A stretch of 64,000 nt of DNA from Alkalibacterium kapii. GTDB lineage: Bacteria > Bacillota > Bacilli > Lactobacillales > Carnobacteriaceae_A. The notes under the pieces are model-generated. The model was not told where the DNA came from. It saw only the letters and a program-made list of their open reading frames with translations, and did not search any database. Position 1 is the first letter of the stretch. Every line of letters begins with the position of its first letter. Location: positions 62,001 through 126,000 of the forward strand of contig NZ_BJUY01000002.1 in assembly GCF_007988865.1 (NCBI RefSeq), written 5' to 3'. The position numbers were made by a program, and so were the translations under genes. Positions 56,937 through 64,000 of this stretch are shown here, piece after piece.

Positions 56937-57842
56937 ATGGATAAAACAGAACAGTTTCAGATAACTGATGAAAAGGGACGACTGGATAAATACTTAAGTA
57001 GTGCTTTAAATGAACATTCGCGCAGTCAAGTGCAGAGCTGGATTAAAGAAGGCCTCGTCACTGTTAACAATGAAGTGGCTAAAGCTAATTATAAAATTCA
57101 ACCAGGCGATACCATTCATGCAACAATCAAAGAGGCAGAAGAAATAGATGCCCAGCCGGAAGATATCGCTATCACAATTGTTTATGAAGATTCAGATGTT
57201 GTGGTTATTGACAAACCATCTGGAATGGTTGTTCACCCATCACTGGGTCACCCAAGCGGGACACTTGTCAATGCGCTGCTTTATCATGTCAAAGATTTGT
57301 CTGGGATCAACGGAAAAATCAGACCAGGTATCGTGCACCGTATCGATAAAGATACCTCAGGCTTATTGATGGTGGCAAAAAATGACTTAGCCCATGAAAA
57401 ACTGGCGGAACAATTACAGAATAAAACTGCTGGACGTGAATATATCGCTCTTGTTCATGGCGTTATCGAAAATGACAAAGGAACGATCGATGCACCCATT
57501 GGAAGAGATCCCAAAAACCGTAAAAAGTTCACTGTGATCGAAGAAGGAAAACCTTCTGTGACGCATTTTGAAGTGATTGAACGATTCAGTGAATACACAT
57601 TGCTGCGCTTGAATTTAGAGACAGGTCGTACGCACCAGATCAGAGTGCATTTGGAATATATTGGCTACCGTATGGCAGGGGATCCACTTTATGGACCACG
57701 AAAAACATTGAAAGGGAACGGGCAGTTTCTTCATGCCGCTTCTTTAAGCTTTGACCATCCTCGTACGGGTGAACACTTAACATTTCAAGCTGACTTACCT
57801 GAGGAGTTTCAGGAAACACTCGACTGGGTAAGAAGACGATAA
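56937..57842 (+). CDS. rluD: RluD-type 23S rRNA pseudouridine synthase
   Basis: Isomerises uridines in 23S rRNA. 301 aa: N-terminal S4 RNA-binding domain (RLDKYLSSALNEHSRSQVQ) and catalytic HRIDKDTSGLLM. Which uridines are modified cannot be told from the sequence. In the lspA-rluD-pyrR operon common in Firmicutes. Confidence 0.92.
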   Translation: MDKTEQFQITDEKGRLDKYLSSALNEHSRSQVQSWIKEGLVTVNNEVAKANYKIQPGDTIHATIKEAEEIDAQPEDIAITIVYEDSDVVVIDKPSGMVVHPSLGHPSGTLVNALLYHVKDLSGINGKIRPGIVHRIDKDTSGLLMVAKNDLAHEKLAEQLQNKTAGREYIALVHGVIENDKGTIDAPIGRDPKNRKKFTVIEEGKPSVTHFEVIERFSEYTLLRLNLETGRTHQIRVHLEYIGYRMAGDPLYGPRKTLKGNGQFLHAASLSFDHPRTGEHLTFQADLPEEFQETLDWVRRR

Positions 57843-57860
57843 ATAACGAGAGGAGAATAG

Positions 57861-58409
<549 letters not shown>

Positions 58410-58410
58410 A

Positions 58411-58453
58411 AAAGGATGCAAGTGAGAAGTATAAACTCATTTGCATCCTTTCT
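58411..58453. terminator. pyrR terminator (bidirectional)
   Basis: AAAGGATGCAAGTGAG pairs with CTCATTTGCATCCTTT with one G-U. A run on the left, T on the right. Confidence 0.9.
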
Positions 58454-58518
58454 GTTTTTATGCTTATTCTGTTACCTCATATGCATGGACGTATACTCCA
58501 ACTCACAGCTTTTATAAT

Positions 58519-60225
58519 TCATGTGGTCGGTTTGAGTTCACGTACTTTTTCATCACTAGGCGTCACGTAATACGTTGATTGTCCTTCATAAATAACAAAG
58601 CCGGGTTTTGCTCCATTCGGTTTTTTTATATGTTTGACTTGAACAACATCTACTGGAACGGAAGAAGACAGCCGGTATTTACTATAATATGCTGCTAGTA
58701 AACACGCTTCTTCAATCGTTGTTTCTGTCGGATCCATATCTTCAATGATGACATGTGATCCCGGGATGTCTTTAGCATGTGCCCACCAGTGTTTTTTATG
58801 AGCTCTTTTCAAGGTCAGCTCATCATTTTGTGTATTGTTTTTACCTACTAGAATGCGTGTACCGTCAGATGAAACGAATACTTCCGGTTTAGATTTTTTA
58901 TTCTTTTTATTTCGATCTTTTTTACTTTTTTTCTTTTTCAAGTAATTCTCGGATCGCAGTTCTTCCCGAATGTCTTCAACATCCGACGTGCTGGCGATAG
59001 ATAACTGCGTCAGGACTGAATCAAAGTAATTCAACTCATGACGTGTACTTTTCAGCTGCTTAGTTAAATGACTTTTTGCATTTTTAAGTTTCTGATAACG
59101 TGAGAAATAGTACTGGGCGTTTTCAGCTGGTGATTTTTTTGGATCCAGTTCGATCGTTAAAGGTGCTTCTTCCTCGTAGAAATTGGGAAGCGTGACCGAC
59201 GTATCACCTTGTTCGACTTCGTGAAGGTAGGCCGTCAAGACTTCTCCTTTAACTTTATAGTCGTCTGCTTTTTCTGTTTGGGCCAGTTCTTTTTTTAATT
59301 TCTGAATTTTCTTTTTATTTTTCTGGTACAGATTCTTAACTAAATGGCTTAAATCATTAGACTGCTGGTGGACACGGTCTCTTTCAGCTTTATTTTGATA
59401 GTAACGATCCATCAATTGGCTTAAAGATTCAAACGTCAGTCTTTCACCGTCTAAAGACTGATAAGGAACAGGAGAAAAGAATTCCTTCTGATTCTGCTTT
59501 GTTAATGTAGGTTCCAAGTCTTTTGTCTTAAAAGGAGCCATAAAATGCTGAAAAATAACTTTTGGTGCATCGTCAGTGTTGTTATTCAACCGGTAAGCCA
59601 GTTCTTCCGCAGAGTCTTTACCAAACCCCTGGAAAGTCTGCTGGATCCATTTAACTTTTTCTTTGAAAACAAGATCCACTACAGGAAAAGATCCCTCATA
59701 ATCGAATGGATTTTTTTTGTCTTGACTGGGTGCTTCCACATAATCGAAACCCGGAAGCAAGGTTCGATATGAATTCTGACTTGCAGGAACATGACGGATC
59801 GTATCGATCAGTTTATTATTTTCTGTGTTCACAAGCAAAACATTACTGTGTCGTCCCATGATTTCAATGATGAGAGAAAGGTATTCGGTATCTCCCAGCT
59901 CATTACGTTTATTAAAGGTGAATGTCAGGACACGATCGTTTTCTGTCTGCTCGATCGACTCGATGATTGCACCATCCAAATACTTACGGAGCACCATACA
60001 ATAGTTGGGAGGCTGTGCGGGATTATCATAAGGGATCTCAGTCAGCTGAACCCGCGCGTATTGGGGGTGGGCAGATAATAACAGTGACTTGTTTTTACGG
60101 TTGGCTCTTATTTTTAAAATCACTTCATTGTCATATGGCTGGTGGATTTTTGAAATGCGTCCACCAATCAGTTCATCGGCTAATTCATCTCTTAAACCGT
60201 GAACAAAAAGGCCGTCAAAAGACAT
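58519..60225 (-). CDS. rqcH: RqcH, NFACT-family ribosome quality control protein
   Basis: Binds stalled 50S-peptidyl-tRNA complexes and directs alanine tailing; older annotation is fibronectin-binding protein. 568 aa: NFACT-N (FVHGLRDEL, GGRISKIHQP), two long coiled coils, and NFACT-R with VGKNNTQND and WWAHAKDIPGSHVI. AGGAGTG site. Monocistronic with its own promoter. Confidence 0.93.
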   Translation of the reverse strand: MSFDGLFVHGLRDELADELIGGRISKIHQPYDNEVILKIRANRKNKSLLLSAHPQYARVQLTEIPYDNPAQPPNYCMVLRKYLDGAIIESIEQTENDRVLTFTFNKRNELGDTEYLSLIIEIMGRHSNVLLVNTENNKLIDTIRHVPASQNSYRTLLPGFDYVEAPSQDKKNPFDYEGSFPVVDLVFKEKVKWIQQTFQGFGKDSAEELAYRLNNNTDDAPKVIFQHFMAPFKTKDLEPTLTKQNQKEFFSPVPYQSLDGERLTFESLSQLMDRYYQNKAERDRVHQQSNDLSHLVKNLYQKNKKKIQKLKKELAQTEKADDYKVKGEVLTAYLHEVEQGDTSVTLPNFYEEEAPLTIELDPKKSPAENAQYYFSRYQKLKNAKSHLTKQLKSTRHELNYFDSVLTQLSIASTSDVEDIREELRSENYLKKKKSKKDRNKKNKKSKPEVFVSSDGTRILVGKNNTQNDELTLKRAHKKHWWAHAKDIPGSHVIIEDMDPTETTIEEACLLAAYYSKYRLSSSVPVDVVQVKHIKKPNGAKPGFVIYEGQSTYYVTPSDEKVRELKPTT

Positions 60226-60259
60226 TTCGTATCACTCCTATCTATAAAAACTCTATATC

Positions 60260-60288
60260 AGTATAGCATTAAATGAATACCCGTTCCA
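60260..60288 (-). promoter_or_regulatory. rqcH promoter with extended -10
   Basis: On the minus strand TGGAAC (60288-60283), a 17-base spacer ending TGC, TATACT (60265-60260). Confidence 0.55.
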
Positions 60289-60303
60289 ACTCTCAACTTC
60301 TTA

Positions 60304-60332
60304 TTGCCGAAGGATCGGCAGCATGCTATAGT
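60304..60332 (+). promoter_or_regulatory. promoter of the marR-ECF operon
   Basis: TTGCCG (60304-60309), a 17-base spacer ending TGC, TATAGT (60327-60332). Confidence 0.6.
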
Positions 60333-60370
60333 TGACGTATACAAATAGACAGAGAAGAAAGAGGGGTATC

Positions 60371-60805
60371 ATGGAAAATGTAAAGAATGCGATACAACTG
60401 CTGGACAAAGTAACTGAATTAAATCAACATTATAAATACCTGACCGATCATTTAATGCACGAATTGGGTTTATCTCACTCGACAATCAATCTTATAGAGT
60501 TCATTGGAGAAGAAGAGATGACTCTAAAGGAAATCACAAAGAAAAGTCGGTTGGATAAATCAACCGTCAGCCGCCAGATGAATGCACTGGTTCGCAAAGA
60601 ATTAGTGACGAAAACAACGGGTACCGACAAACGGTTTGTCTACTTCAAGTTGAATGATCAAGCTAATAAGGTATACAGCAACTATCAGCTGAAATTGGAA
60701 GAAAAATTTAAAAGTATCGTTTCCGGCTGGACAGAAGAAGAGGCGCATATGCTGACAGTGCTACTTGGCCGATTGAACCGCAGCATGAATAATCGTATGA
60801 ATTGA
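60371..60805 (+). CDS. MarR-family transcriptional regulator
   Basis: 144-aa winged-helix dimeric regulator. DNA-reading part MTLKEITKKSRLDKSTVSRQ and wing GTDKRFVYFKL are clear. ATG 60371 follows AGAGGGG; an in-frame ATG at 60332 lies on the -10 and is rejected. It is 36 bases upstream of an ECF S component gene and probably cotranscribed, so it may govern that vitamin transporter or itself. Ligand unknown. Confidence 0.85.
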   Translation: MENVKNAIQLLDKVTELNQHYKYLTDHLMHELGLSHSTINLIEFIGEEEMTLKEITKKSRLDKSTVSRQMNALVRKELVTKTTGTDKRFVYFKLNDQANKVYSNYQLKLEEKFKSIVSGWTEEEAHMLTVLLGRLNRSMNNRMN

Positions 60806-60841
60806 TTTATTTATAATAGAGCTTCAAAAAGGAGTAACGTT

Positions 60842-61444
60842 ATGTCATTGAACCGAAAAAAATCAAAATCACGCCGAATAGCCTTGCTGGGTATCTTAAC
60901 GGCGATTATACTGATACAGAATTTTGTGCCATTTTTAGGCAACATCCCCATACCACCGCTTAATCCAACGATCATTCACATAACCGTGATCGTTGCGACT
61001 TTGACAATGAGCACGACCGACGGAATGATCATCGGAGGGATATGGGGCATAACGCGTATGATACGTGCCTATACAATGCCGGCAACCCCTCTGGATTTAA
61101 TGCTTTGGACGAACCCGATGATAGCCCTGCTTCCTCGTATACTGATCGGTCTTTTCACCGGCTGGGGTTACGCTTTCTTCAAGCGTGTCTTTTCTAACCG
61201 AGACAAGTTGACACTAGTAGGCGCTTCAGTTGTCGGATCGTTCATGAATACAATTTTTGTTCTTTTATTCATTTATCTTTTTTACGGTGAACCATACGCC
61301 CAGGCAATAGATGTCGACATCAGCAATCTGGCGGGGGCACTTGCAGTTATAGTAGGAACCAACGGTGTGGCAGAGGCCATTGCAGCAGGCATCATTGCTC
61401 CTCTTGTTACTATACCGCTGAGAAAAATCACATCTCAAAAATAA
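60842..61444 (+). CDS. ECF transporter S component, pantothenate-type (PanT-like)
   Basis: Membrane substrate-binding subunit of an ECF vitamin transporter, 200 aa, about six helices. The pattern NPTIIHITVIVATL and GGIWGITRMIRA resembles the PanT pantothenate group, but the substrate is a guess. AAAGGAG site upstream. Like niaX in this window, it would need the shared EcfAAT module encoded elsewhere. Confidence 0.75.
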   Translation: MSLNRKKSKSRRIALLGILTAIILIQNFVPFLGNIPIPPLNPTIIHITVIVATLTMSTTDGMIIGGIWGITRMIRAYTMPATPLDLMLWTNPMIALLPRILIGLFTGWGYAFFKRVFSNRDKLTLVGASVVGSFMNTIFVLLFIYLFYGEPYAQAIDVDISNLAGALAVIVGTNGVAEAIAAGIIAPLVTIPLRKITSQK

Positions 61445-61578
61445 TCCACCAGAACAATCTGATAGTAACACTGGCGCAAAGAATGTCGCCACATTGTTAT
61501 CTTAAATACTCACTAAATAAGTTATAGTATGATACACTTCTAAAAGAGTTGATATAGGCAGGAGGAAAGGAAGTTATC

Positions 61579-62295
61579 ATGAAAAGATCACGCTTAGACA
61601 ATAACAAACAAAACAATAATAAAAATAATGTTAAAACAGAAAAGATATATTACATCGTTATAGCTGTATTACTGGTCATTTTAGGGGGGCTAGTTGTATT
61701 TATCTTTGCAAGCCAGAGCAATAGTGATGTGACTGAGGATCAAAATGCGACACCTGAGCCCGAAGTTATAACTGAAGCAGAGCAAGGCAGCGGTGACGAA
61801 CCGGATACTGAAAATGATCCCGACCAAGAGGCGACTAATGATTCTGAAGAGTCCGTTGCAAACGAAAAAGAATCCGTACAAAACTCTGAGGAAACGTCCG
61901 AAGAAGAGAATAATGAACAGAATGAATCGGCAGAAGAAAGCGACACAGGTGACTCTTCTCAAGACTCTAATGATACAGAAAATGCAGATGAACAAGAGAT
62001 GTCTGACTCAGAGATCGATGAAAATGCACCACTCAACGAAAGTTATACGATCGACTTTGGAAATGGTTCCGGAGACCGTAACGCTATCGCTCAGAATGCC
62101 AGCGCCGTAAGTGGGATCGATCAGGGGAGCATGATTACCTGGTGGGTTGGAAACAATGGTCCCGGCCGGGCATTCACAGTGGTTTCAGACAGTAACCAAA
62201 CGACTGTCTACCGTGTATACTTGCAACGTGGCGAAGGAAAGTGGCACGTTACCGCTGCTGAGGAACTGGACGGCATCCCTTCAGAATACCGATAA
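61579..62295 (+). CDS. YrrS-like membrane protein (DUF1510)
   Basis: 238 aa: short basic cytoplasmic start, one membrane helix (residues 23-45), a highly acidic Ser/Glu/Asp linker of about 100 residues, then a compact C-terminal domain with TWWVGNNGPG and YLQRGEGKWHVTAAEE typical of YrrS/DUF1510. In Bacillus YrrS is linked to cell-wall and division proteins; role here unknown. GGAGGAAAGG site precedes the ATG. Confidence 0.82.
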   Translation: MKRSRLDNNKQNNNKNNVKTEKIYYIVIAVLLVILGGLVVFIFASQSNSDVTEDQNATPEPEVITEAEQGSGDEPDTENDPDQEATNDSEESVANEKESVQNSEETSEEENNEQNESAEESDTGDSSQDSNDTENADEQEMSDSEIDENAPLNESYTIDFGNGSGDRNAIAQNASAVSGIDQGSMITWWVGNNGPGRAFTVVSDSNQTTVYRVYLQRGEGKWHVTAAEELDGIPSEYR

Positions 62296-62318
62296 ACCTT
62301 AACTTGATATTACCTGAG

Positions 62319-62364
62319 CTTCTAAAGAAACCAGTTATACTGGAGCTTTCTTTAGAAGTTTTTT
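62319..62364 (+). terminator. yrrS terminator 1
   Basis: CTTCTAAAGAAACCAG pairs with CTGGAGCTTTCTTTAGAAG (small bulge), followed by T6. Confidence 0.88.
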
Positions 62365-62371
62365 ACTGAAA

Positions 62372-62411
62372 GGAACAAAATGAGCTCGCTCATTTTGTTA
62401 TCCTTTTTTTT
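62372..62411 (+). terminator. yrrS terminator 2
   Basis: AACAAAATGAG-CTCG-CTCATTTTGTT, a perfect 11-bp stem, then a T8 run. Confidence 0.88.
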
Positions 62412-62494
62412 GGTTTAATAACTTAGTTCTCTTAGAAGGCTTTTTTGGCGACCGGCGTTCGTTCTTTTTGATCAGTGCTGACTTTTTTTATGAT

Positions 62495-62715
62495 CTTCGG
62501 CTCATATAAATGACAAGGCTCTCTTGAATCGTCCGAAGTAAGCAAACTTCGGCTCATAAAAATGACAAGGCTCTCTTGAACCGTCCGAAGTTAATCAATC
62601 TTCGGCTCATAAAAATGACAAGGCTCTCTTGAATCGTCCGAAGTAAGCAAACTTTGACATTATGATTACGATCTCCAACTGGAACAAGCCGAACTTTACG
62701 CATTTCGGCTTGTTC
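62495..62715. repeat. tandem 52-bp hairpin repeats, TTCGG/CCGAA class (locus B3)
   Basis: CTTCGG starts units at 62495, 62547 and 62600; a decayed unit starts at 62652 and a partial fifth at 62703 (spacings 52, 53, 52, 51). In the first three, TTCGG to CCGAA is exactly 37 bases. CCGAAG-N8-CTTCGG across unit borders gives compact hairpins; the last one grows to a perfect 12-bp stem (62682-62693 with 62704-62715). It lies downstream of two terminators in a 561-base gap. Confidence 0.85.
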
Positions 62716-62856
62716 TTTCCCCAAGGCAGATCCTATCTATCAAACTGTCAAAACCCCTGTTGAAATATCTAAATTACTGAGCGATAGAGACTGTTCTCTT
62801 TCGTCAAATCAGTTCTTTCATGGTAAACTGGTATTAAATAATCGAGGAGGGTGACG

Positions 62857-64000
62857 ATGAAACAGCCAAACAGTAAATACAATATGATCCAGGAGATTTT
62901 AGAGAAAACTGAATCGGAAATTGAAAAAATGAGTCCAGTCAACATACTGATTGCAGGAAAAACGGGTGTTGGTAAAAGTACACTCATTAATAATGTTTTT
63001 CGTGAAAAGTTAGCGGATACGGGTATTGGTAAACCGGTCACCAAACATCTTCGTCGTATCAGCAAAGAAGGCGTTCCGATCGTTTTATATGACACAAGAG
63101 GCCTTGAACTGCATCAGAAAGTGCAAAAACAGGTGATGAAGGAAATCTTTGACCTTGTAGAAGAAAAGAAACACTCGAAAGAAGCGATCCATGCGGTTTA
63201 TTATTGTATCCAGGCGAATTCTTCGCGTATTGAAGATGTTGAGATCGAATTGATCAAAAATATTTCTGAAATACTCCCAGTCATTCTTGTGCTGACGCAA
63301 TCGATCGGCAAACCCGCGGATGATTTCAATAGATACTTGGAAGATATGAACTTACCCGTGGCGGCTGTGCAAAATGTCATGTCTGAGCCTTATGAAATCT
63401 CAGATGATTATGTTATCCCACGCTTTGGCTTAAAGCAATTGATTGAAAAAACACTGCAACTGATCCCAAAGGAGAGCCGGGAAGCTTTTAATAACGCCCA
63501 GCAGGCAGATATTGAACGTAAAGCTAAAGCTGCTAGACGCTGGGCTGCCCGATATGTTGCAACAACGTTCGGCGTCGGTTTTGCCCCGATTCCTTTTTCA
63601 GACGCTTCCGTACTGGTTCCGATGCAGGTCACGTTGCTGGCTCATATAACAGCGATATTTGGTATCTCCATGGATAAATCAACGATCGTCAGTATCATAG
63701 CGGCGGTTGGCGGAACCGGATCAGCAACTATGATAGGGAAAACTGTCGTAGCCAATGCTTTTAAGTTCATCCCCGGAGTAGGAACAATCGTAGGTGGAAT
63801 TATCAGCGGGACTACTGCTTCCATAGTTACGAGTGCCTTATCGCTCAGTTATATCGAAGTCTTGAGCATCATTGCTACCAAAGAAAAAAATGGCGAAAGC
63901 ATTGACTTGGGACTACTAGAACGCCTGATGCGTAAGCAATTCAAAAAGAATATAAAAATGAATCGTAAGGAATTGAAAACAAAAGATATGGAATTCGATG
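62857..64000 (+). CDS. GTPase with C-terminal DUF697 (YcjF-like) domain, 3' end outside window
   Basis: Era/dynamin-like GTPase, 381 codons visible with no stop before the window edge. G1 AGKTGVGKST near residue 34, G3 DTRG near residue 80, then a hydrophobic, Gly-rich DUF697-type region (residues about 240-330, VGFAPIPFSDASVLVPMQ) that probably inserts in or touches the membrane. GAGGAGG seven bases before the ATG supports the start. Function unknown; related proteins have been linked to stress or membrane remodelling. Confidence 0.8.
   Translation, partial: MKQPNSKYNMIQEILEKTESEIEKMSPVNILIAGKTGVGKSTLINNVFREKLADTGIGKPVTKHLRRISKEGVPIVLYDTRGLELHQKVQKQVMKEIFDLVEEKKHSKEAIHAVYYCIQANSSRIEDVEIELIKNISEILPVILVLTQSIGKPADDFNRYLEDMNLPVAAVQNVMSEPYEISDDYVIPRFGLKQLIEKTLQLIPKESREAFNNAQQADIERKAKAARRWAARYVATTFGVGFAPIPFSDASVLVPMQVTLLAHITAIFGISMDKSTIVSIIAAVGGTGSATMIGKTVVANAFKFIPGVGTIVGGIISGTTASIVTSALSLSYIEVLSIIATKEKNGESIDLGLLERLMRKQFKKNIKMNRKELKTKDMEFD

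Noticed and set aside
62682-62715. Independent intrinsic terminator
   Set aside because: The stem fits but the T tract is weak, no gene ends nearby, and its arms fall exactly in the class B repeat frame.

Overview
The window is ordinary chromosomal DNA of a low-GC Gram-positive bacterium of the order Lactobacillales. Gene content and protein style (glyQS with a T-box, NiaR/ECF vitamin uptake, a RexAB-like AddAB pair, many acidic tails, frequent TTG/GTG starts) suggest a member of the Carnobacteriaceae, perhaps a marine or alkaliphilic type such as Alkalibacterium or Marinilactibacillus. The genus is an inference. I saw no rRNA, tRNA, insertion sequence, prophage or CRISPR array.

Layout. 0-7 kb: ddl, queG and trmL, then convergent argS, argR and a hexose-phosphate mutase. 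7-16 kb: zwf, an aldehyde dehydrogenase, the RNA helicase cshB, a DUF1189 membrane protein, sodA and a class B penicillin-binding protein. 16-23 kb: rpmG, a short LysM-like (MltG-type) membrane protein, and a rhomboid/glcK/lipoprotein/rhodanese block resembling Bacillus yqgP-yqhL, then a drug transporter. 23-32 kb: a divergent MurE-like ligase, ppsR and zur (divergent), rpsU-yqeY, and the phoH-ybeY-dgkA-cdd-era-recO operon. 32-45 kb: T-box-controlled glyQS, niaR and niaX, dnaG-rpoD, ctc, two stress-type genes, trmK-nif3-pepT. 45-53 kb: addBA. 53-64 kb: a three-gene envelope operon on the minus strand (YkyA-like, deacetylase, glycoside hydrolase-like), lspA-rluD-pyrR, rqcH, a MarR regulator with an ECF S component, yrrS, and a GTPase that runs off the window end.

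Most genes serve core functions: translation and RNA modification, DNA replication and repair, cell-wall synthesis and vitamin or metal homeostasis. Many operons end in clear intrinsic terminators, and many promoters fit the sigma-A consensus, often with extended -10 elements.

The most unusual signal is in the long gaps. Five intergenic regions (about 7.0, 16.0, 23.0, 53.1 and 62.5 kb) each hold short tandem arrays with inverted-repeat arms at a period of almost exactly 52 bp. There are two sequence classes: ACTC-N18-GAGT, and TTCGG-N32-CCGAA-N10-TTCGG. Within each class the geometry is kept between unrelated loci even where the rest of the unit has diverged. All five lie downstream of predicted terminators, three of them between convergent genes, so they look like DNA-level elements rather than parts of mRNAs. 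I know of no described element that matches them.
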